Shown here: one piece after another, positions 59,166 through 64,000 of the stretch
Numbering within the stretch: position 1 is the stretch's first letter
Layout of the letters: the number at the start of each line of letters is the position of its first letter
Assembly (NCBI GenBank): GCA_963383645.1
Contig: OY726560.1
Span: 26,351,800-26,415,799, forward strand
Origin: Muscardinus avellanarius
Taxonomy: Eukaryota; Chordata; Mammalia; Rodentia; Gliridae
Length of the DNA: 64,000 bases
Direction of reading: 5' to 3'
Translations under genes and position numbers: made by a program
Notes under the pieces: model-generated
Databases searched by the model: none
What the model saw: only the letters and a program-made list of their open reading frames with translations
Told to the model about the DNA's origin: nothing

Positions 59166-60121
59166 TTTTAACAGGTATACTATCTTCCTAAAATACTTAG
59201 AAAGATAAAATGTCTTTTAAAGTCAGTATATTGTTTTCAGCAACTGAAAATTTATTAAAATAGAGGATTTTAAAAGAGATAGTGTAAGAGTTACAATAAA
59301 AATGCTGAGAAACATTCATTGCCGTATTACTGTTTTGTTCAGTCTTGTTTTTCTATCCAGGCACTAAGAAAACCTGGGAATTATTTTAGACATGAGTTAT
59401 AATGGAAAACAACAAAAAGTTATGTTTGGACCATGATATTTTTATACAAATCAAAATAGTTTGTAGAAACATATTTATGATACTTTAAAAAATGTAAGTA
59501 CTCTATTAACTTTTTATAGCTCTAGTATGGAGATGTAAAAGAATTTTAGCACAACCAGTAGAGTTTTATATGCTATAAATCAATGATGTCAGAAGAACAA
59601 CTGCAGTTTATATTAGCAATTTTGATTTTCAGCAACTCTCATTGCCAATTTTCACAACTCTCCTTCCTCCTTTTCTTCTTCTCTCTACAATCAAGTCTTG
59701 AACTAGAGCTGTTGGCCCCTGGGATTAATCTCTACCAGAAAATATAAAGCAAAACTTCCATCTGGTTCTGTACTTTAGCTGTTCCTGGCTGGAATTCAGT
59801 TATATACAAGACACATGGCTGTTTCAAATTCAATAGGATTTAAAAAATAAAAAAGTTTTGCTTCTGAGGAAATACATGTTGTTACTAATAGGTATTATTT
59901 GAGACTTGGAACATCCAGAATTTCAAAAAGCCCACTTGATAACTTTTCTACTGCACATGTAACCAGGGAATTGAGGAATCTTGATACAAATATAAACAGG
60001 ATACTAATTTTTATCAACAATTTTTAGATTTTCCTTCTCTGTGCCTTGAATACATATGAGTAGGCATGGCCATTTTCTAGCACCTCTCATGTATTAATTG
60101 GTCTAACTCAAATCAATTTGT
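59166..60121. other. Unassigned intergenic sequence
   Basis: No supported feature. Confidence 0.4.
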
Positions 60122-60339
60122 TCAGACTTTTTTTGTGTGGTACTGGGGATGGAACCCAGGGGCATTCTACCTTCAAGCTACACCCCCAGCCCTATTTTTA
60201 TTTTTTATTTTGAAACAGGGTCTCACTGAGTTGTAAAGGGCCTAAGTAGCTGAGGCTATTTGCAAACCTGGATCCTCCTGTCTCAGCCTCTCAACTGCTG
60301 GGATTACAAGTGTGCGCCACTACACCCTGCTCAGACTTT
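60122..60339 (-). repeat. B1-dID SINE with short target duplication
   Basis: TCAGACTTT at 60,122-60,130 and 60,331-60,339 flanks tggtactggggatggaaccc, ctacaccccc and a B1 arm ending tgtgcgccactacaccctgc. Confidence 0.94.
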
Positions 60340-62888
60340 AAGTTAAATGACTCTATTTCTCCATTATTCCTGCCCCACAAGTGGACCTAATCTGCAGTGT
60401 AGATTGTAAGATATAGTCAATTGTTTTCTGCTTTCCCTGTGTGACCAGTTCCTCCATAGTTTAAAAAAAAGAACATTAAACACAGAGCAGTAAAATTATG
60501 GGGCTACTGGTCCTGTTACTAGTATTCTTTTGAAATGCATTTGTAAACTTTAGCATCTGTTTATTGGAAACTATATTCTAAATGATTTACTGATAAAGGA
60601 AATATGCTATGTCTCATTACCAGACAGCCTTCTTCAACCATCTCCATTTCCCCTTCCCTCAGGGGTATACACCGCTGTCTTATCATTTTTGAATCTCCTG
60701 ACAGTGGGAAAATGTGTCTTGGACCACATCTGTTAAAGAAACCTTTAATTAAGCTAATAACCAGTGTTTCCACTGGTATCGGGACTCGGTGTGTTAAAGT
60801 ACCTGGTTATACTAACGATTAGCTGGTTGTACATCAATCTCATTTTCTCTTCTTTTTGAGTTCACGGCTATTCTGTATTTCCTAGATTTCTTTGTATTTT
60901 ATATGATAATATGACTGAGTTCTAGCCAATGAAATATGTGTGTATCAGGCATGGCATCCGAGGACCTTCTATATAAAGTCTTTCGTATTCTTTTCACATC
61001 TGTCTCCTTGAGGCAGAGAGTCCTGGGAAAGCACATTTGAAAATGATGGAAATGAAAGATGGATTAAATCTGAATCTAATTAAAGTAAAGCTGGCTATTT
61101 CTTTATGATTTTAATGAGCAGGAAATAAATTTCTATCATACATGAATTGTTAGCCATCTTAGAGTTTGCTTGTTGGAGCAGTTAGCATTACCTTACATAA
61201 TTCACTCATACAGTCTAACTTGGTCTGTGAAGTTTAGGAAATAAAAATAAAGGTCATCCACTTAAATTTGAATTTCAAATCAACAAGAAATCACATTTAA
61301 AATAAGCATGTCCCATGCAATATTTAGGACATGCTTCTATTAAAAATTATTCATTTTCTACCTGAAATTCAAATTTAACTGGACATTCTGTATTTTTCTG
61401 TCAACCTTATTTCTTATTATGCTTGAAATTGGACATTCACACAATTTCCAAGGATTCCCTCTCTTGTCATTGCACTGTCTGTTGCAGCTCCCCCTGGAAT
61501 CTAGTTTTCAGTTTTCTATACAAGAGAATCATCTCTTAGCTTCGATATTTTCACATGCCTTGAAATTAAAATGGGGTAGATGCCAAGCTTTTTCCCAAAC
61601 TCTTCCACCCAAGGCCTCTTCAGTATCCTGGCTTAATTTTCCCCAAATTCAGCAACCACTTATTTGGAGAACTTTATGTGTAACTTGCCTTCAATAGGTT
61701 CCCAAAACTCTCTCCATGATTCTCATGGAGCCCAATTAGCTTTGTTTGGGGAAGAGACTACCTCTGTGATTCTTATTAATTATTGACTAAGATGAGTTAT
61801 TTCCTCAGATGAGTTTGAGTATTTTTCTTATTCAAGCTGGAAAGTGAAATAGAAATGAATGTAGGAGAAGTCTGGACAAATTTAACAACATCCTATGACA
61901 TTATATCTAGAATCTTCTCTTCAGAATGTGCAAAAATTTATTATTATTCTTTTTGCCTTCAGAGGCAATTACAATGGAAAAACTTTCATTGGATATATGA
62001 TTATATATCATTAGATTTTTTAAAAATGGAAAAATGTTGTGCTTATTTAGATTTTCTTAACTATACTTCAACAAGATAGCATTGGACAAGAAAATTTAAA
62101 GTAGTATCTCTTTAATTCAGTATAACTCTATGTCCTTGAATTCATATCTTCAACAAAGTCAGTTTAATAATTGCTTCAGAGCTTACCAAATTCTGTAACA
62201 ACCCATGTCTGTGTAGTTTGTGTTTTAGCTAATATATTTTATGTTGTCATAAAATGATGTTTGGCAAAATGTAAAAGGAAAAGCTGAGTTGGAATTTTGT
62301 TTCTTTAGTATATTTTAGTATACTTTTACTGAAGCATTGTAGTCTTATATCCTAATGTATTTCAGAATGACAGTGACACATGTGCACATCGCACATGGTG
62401 GGCTGACTACCTCCCTACTCCCCCTCCCCCATGCATGATATCGGCGTTGATGATTTCACATACCTGCTTAATGCTTATGAAGTGTTTCCTTCGGTAATTA
62501 TTCCTCTCTCCCACTTTCATCTCTCAACTGCGGATTTTCCTCTATTATCTAAAGATCCTTATTTAAAACTGTTTAACTTATATTTTCCTCCAAATTTTAC
62601 TTTTTTCTAAAAATAATATTACAACTCCTCAGATAAGAGCAAAACATGTTAATGTACTGAAACCTGTTATTTTGTGTAATAACTATTTAAATTTCATGGG
62701 AAATATGATCCCTATAAAATGAGATTATTAAATGCTTTCAAATCATGTAGAATAATGTGGAATACCATTTCACAATAATAGTATATTATACAGTAGGTAA
62801 GAAACTGAGGTTCCAGAAAAACTGATTTCAGTTTAAACAACAAGCTCAGGTCAGGGGCAAACATTTACACTGTTATTTTTAACTTTTT
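60340..62888. other. Unassigned intergenic sequence
   Basis: No gene is supported. The region around 60,880-61,100 may be an old MER-type repeat (agttctagccaatgaaatat) and 62,370-62,460 may be a decayed L1 3' end, but neither is firm. Confidence 0.35.
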
Positions 62889-63164
62889 TGTCGGGGCCCA
62901 CTCGTCTGGACCGAAATGGCACCCAGGCTTGTTGCCAGCGTGGATTCAAGATGGCGCCTAGGCTTGCAGCCAAGTCATGAGACTCACAAGATGGACGTCT
63001 CCTTGAGCATGCGCAGTGTGCCATGCTACGTGCCTGCAGAATGATCAGTGATGCAGCACCTTGTGCTACCACCAGCCTGCCTATGAGAGAGTCAGAAATG
63101 TGCATGCCCTAGCCGTGGGAAGTTTGGGGTTGGTAGGGAATAGAGGGAGGGATTATGATGCTGA

Positions 63165-63170
63165 TATAAA
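63165..63170 (+). promoter_or_regulatory. Proviral LTR TATA box
   Basis: TATAAA, 55 bp before ATTAAA. Confidence 0.75.
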
Positions 63171-63224
63171 TTGTGCTTGTTGTATGCATTGAGACAGAAG
63201 GAAGAAGAGACATATTAAGGATCC

Positions 63225-63230
63225 ATTAAA
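63225..63230 (+). terminator. Proviral LTR polyadenylation signal
   Basis: ATTAAA, a common variant of AATAAA, lies at the expected R position in the LTR. Confidence 0.65.
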
Positions 63231-63310
63231 GAAGAATTCATATTTCAGCTGAAAAGGTGTCTGTGTCGTTCTCTAAGCCCCTGCGGGTCGGAGTCTTAGG
63301 GGATGATAAG

Positions 63311-63328
63311 TGGCGCCGAAACCCGGGA
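63311..63328 (+). other. Primer-binding site, tRNA-Phe type
   Basis: TGGCGCCGAAACCCGGGA matches the reverse complement of the tRNA-Phe 3' end with one mismatch (C for T at position 4). It differs more from tRNA-Lys sites. Rodent IAP elements are known to use tRNA-Phe. Confidence 0.85.
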
Positions 63329-63349
63329 AAAAACAACGTAGCAAAAAGT

Positions 63350-63363
63350 TCACAGGTAAGTGA
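63350..63363 (+). promoter_or_regulatory. Proviral major splice donor candidate
   Basis: CAG|GTAAGT at 63,353-63,361 is a perfect 5' splice-site consensus in the untranslated leader, where retroviruses keep the donor for subgenomic RNA. It can also sit in a small hairpin with TCAC/GTGA arms (63,350-63,353 and 63,360-63,363). Confidence 0.75.
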
Positions 63364-63502
63364 CAAAATAAGATAAGGCTCGCGGATAAGCGAGGGACAG
63401 CTGTGAAAGTTCGCAGGTAATTGCGACGATAGGCTCGCAGGTGATTGTGATGATAAGCTCTCAAGTAATTGCGACTATAGGCTCGCAGGTGATTGCGACG
63501 AT
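63350..63502 (+). repeat. Leader hairpin array with 24-bp tandem repeat
   Basis: Four 24-bp repeats occupy 63,407-63,430, 63,431-63,454, 63,455-63,478 and 63,479-63,502. Each holds a TCGCA/TGCGA-type inverted pair around a 6-nt loop (GGTAAT, GGTGAT, AGTAAT, GGTGAT). Copy 2 has TGTGA, which still pairs through G-U. Copy 3 has one central mismatch. Upstream, CTCGC/GCGAG (63,379-63,383 and 63,390-63,394) encloses GGATAA, and TCAC/GTGA encloses AGGTAA. Position between primer site and gag suggests a packaging or dimerisation element; that function is inferred. Confidence 0.85.
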
Positions 63503-63538
63503 AGGGGTGTAGGAGTTTGTGACAAAGTAAAACTTATC

Positions 63539-64000
63539 ATGGGGTCTAAGGTTGCTACCATGAAGGTCAAAGAGGCTCTTTGTAACATTCTGTCTAAGGG
63601 AGGAGTGAAAGTGAAAGCAGCCACTTTAGAAAATTTTCTTAGCACAGTTAAAGCGGTAGCTCCATGGTTTTTGGAAGAAGGATATGTTAACATTTCTCAG
63701 TGGAAACGTCTTGGTCAGGATCTTCTTAAGGCCTATGCCGAAGGGGCTCTCCCACCTGGGACATTGGCTATCTGGAGTTTAATTAAATCATGCCTGACAG
63801 ATAAAACAGGGAGGTATAGTCAAGTTCTGGCTGAAGGCTCTAATGCTGTAGAGGAAGCAAAAGAAGAGATTTTAGAGCAAGGTCAACAGGCAGATTCTCA
63901 CAGGGACGAGGAGTCCTCTGAAAGCAACTCCTCCGATTCCTCCGAGGAACAAGAGACATGGCCTGTTCCACCAGAAAGAGATAAGGAGGAAGAAGCTTTG
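63539..64000 (+). CDS. gag: Endogenous retrovirus Gag, N-terminal (matrix) part, cut by window end
   Basis: The frame is open from ATG at 63,539 to the window end, 154 codons with no stop. Gag is the retroviral structural polyprotein, and this part would be matrix, which targets assembly to membranes. Gly2 follows the initiator Met, so N-myristoylation is possible. Residues about 9-100 resemble betaretroviral/IAP matrix: GGVKVK at 21-26, APWF at 41-44, QWKRLG at 54-59. A long acidic serine-rich stretch follows (about 123-139), then a Pro-containing region (WPVPPE at 141-146). The start is preferred because it is the first ATG giving a long frame after the leader. With no visible lesion so far, the provirus may be recent. 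Capsid, protease and polymerase would lie beyond the window. Confidence 0.88.
   Translation, partial: MGSKVATMKVKEALCNILSKGGVKVKAATLENFLSTVKAVAPWFLEEGYVNISQWKRLGQDLLKAYAEGALPPGTLAIWSLIKSCLTDKTGRYSQVLAEGSNAVEEAKEEILEQGQQADSHRDEESSESNSSDSSEEQETWPVPPERDKEEEAL

Larger units (their letters stand above)
62889..63310 (+). mobile_element. 5' LTR of a class II (IAP/betaretrovirus-like) endogenous provirus
   Basis: The LTR begins TGTCGGGGCCC at 62,889. U3 has two AAGATGG-type sites (62,948-62,954 and 62,989-62,995) and is less AT-rich than its flank. A TATAAA lies at 63,165-63,170 and an ATTAAA polyadenylation-type signal at 63,225-63,230. U5 runs to just before the primer-binding site at 63,311. The exact 3' end is uncertain because no canonical CA immediately precedes the site. 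At about 420 bp it is in the range of IAP-like LTRs. The 3' LTR and target duplication lie outside the window. Confidence 0.88.

Noticed and set aside
63407..63502. CRISPR array (regular 24-bp repeats)
   Set aside because: The repeats are directly tandem without spacers, lie in a retroviral leader and occur in a mammalian genome.
63475..63693. 72-codon minus frame across the proviral gag start
   Set aside because: It is the antisense shadow of the plus-strand gag frame.

Overview
The window is mammalian nuclear DNA, almost certainly from a squirrel-family rodent (Sciuridae). The main evidence is about thirty copies of a dimeric SINE with a B1/7SL-like left arm and a shortened ID/tRNA-like right arm (B1-dID or MEN type). 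This SINE type is known from squirrels and a few other hystricognath, dormouse and beaver lineages. The LINE-1 copies share one 3' end and there are IAP-like class II ERV sequences, which also fit a rodent. The DNA is AT-rich and behaves like a gene desert. I found no convincing host gene, tRNA, rRNA or CRISPR array. Nearly all longer open frames fall inside repeats or look like chance frames.

Layout. 1-3.7 kb: mostly unassigned sequence with SINE and L2-like remnants. 3.68-4.73 kb: a composite retroelement, with a GC-rich 100-bp-period VNTR fused to an L1 3' end and flanked by a 15-bp target duplication. 6.4-10.1 kb: nested L1s, including a 5'-complete L1 on the minus strand with an open ORF1 (309 codons) but no ORF2. 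10.3-14.8 kb: SINEs, two MaLR-type LTRs, a MIR and a short L1. 14.8-17.85 kb: a nested cluster of three L1 3' regions. 18-35 kb: many SINEs, an MLT1-like LTR, a perfect 17-bp hairpin, L1/HAL1-like fragments and microsatellites. 35.6-37.7 kb: ancient LTR-like and MaLR-internal sequence. 38-43 kb: dense SINEs. 47.06-47.72 kb: an L1 with a 5' inversion and clean target duplications. 52-54 kb: an antisense L1 carrying a SINE, a self-complementary GT/AC tract and an LTR. 54.7-55.2 kb: an IAP-like solo LTR. 57-58 kb: L2 and MER5-like remnants.

The right edge, 62,889-64,000, is the 5' part of a class II (IAP/betaretrovirus-like) endogenous provirus. It has an LTR, a primer-binding site matching tRNA-Phe with one mismatch, a structured leader and an open gag start that runs off the window. 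The leader holds an array of six small hairpins with 6-nt loops, four of them in a 24-bp tandem repeat. This is the feature I consider most likely to be undescribed.

There is no gene network here. The parts interact only as a record of retrotransposition: L1 machinery mobilised the SINEs and the VNTR composite, and elements nest in one another. Family names for old repeats come from memory of consensus sequences without a search, so they are less certain than the structural calls (target duplications, tails, open frames, hairpins).
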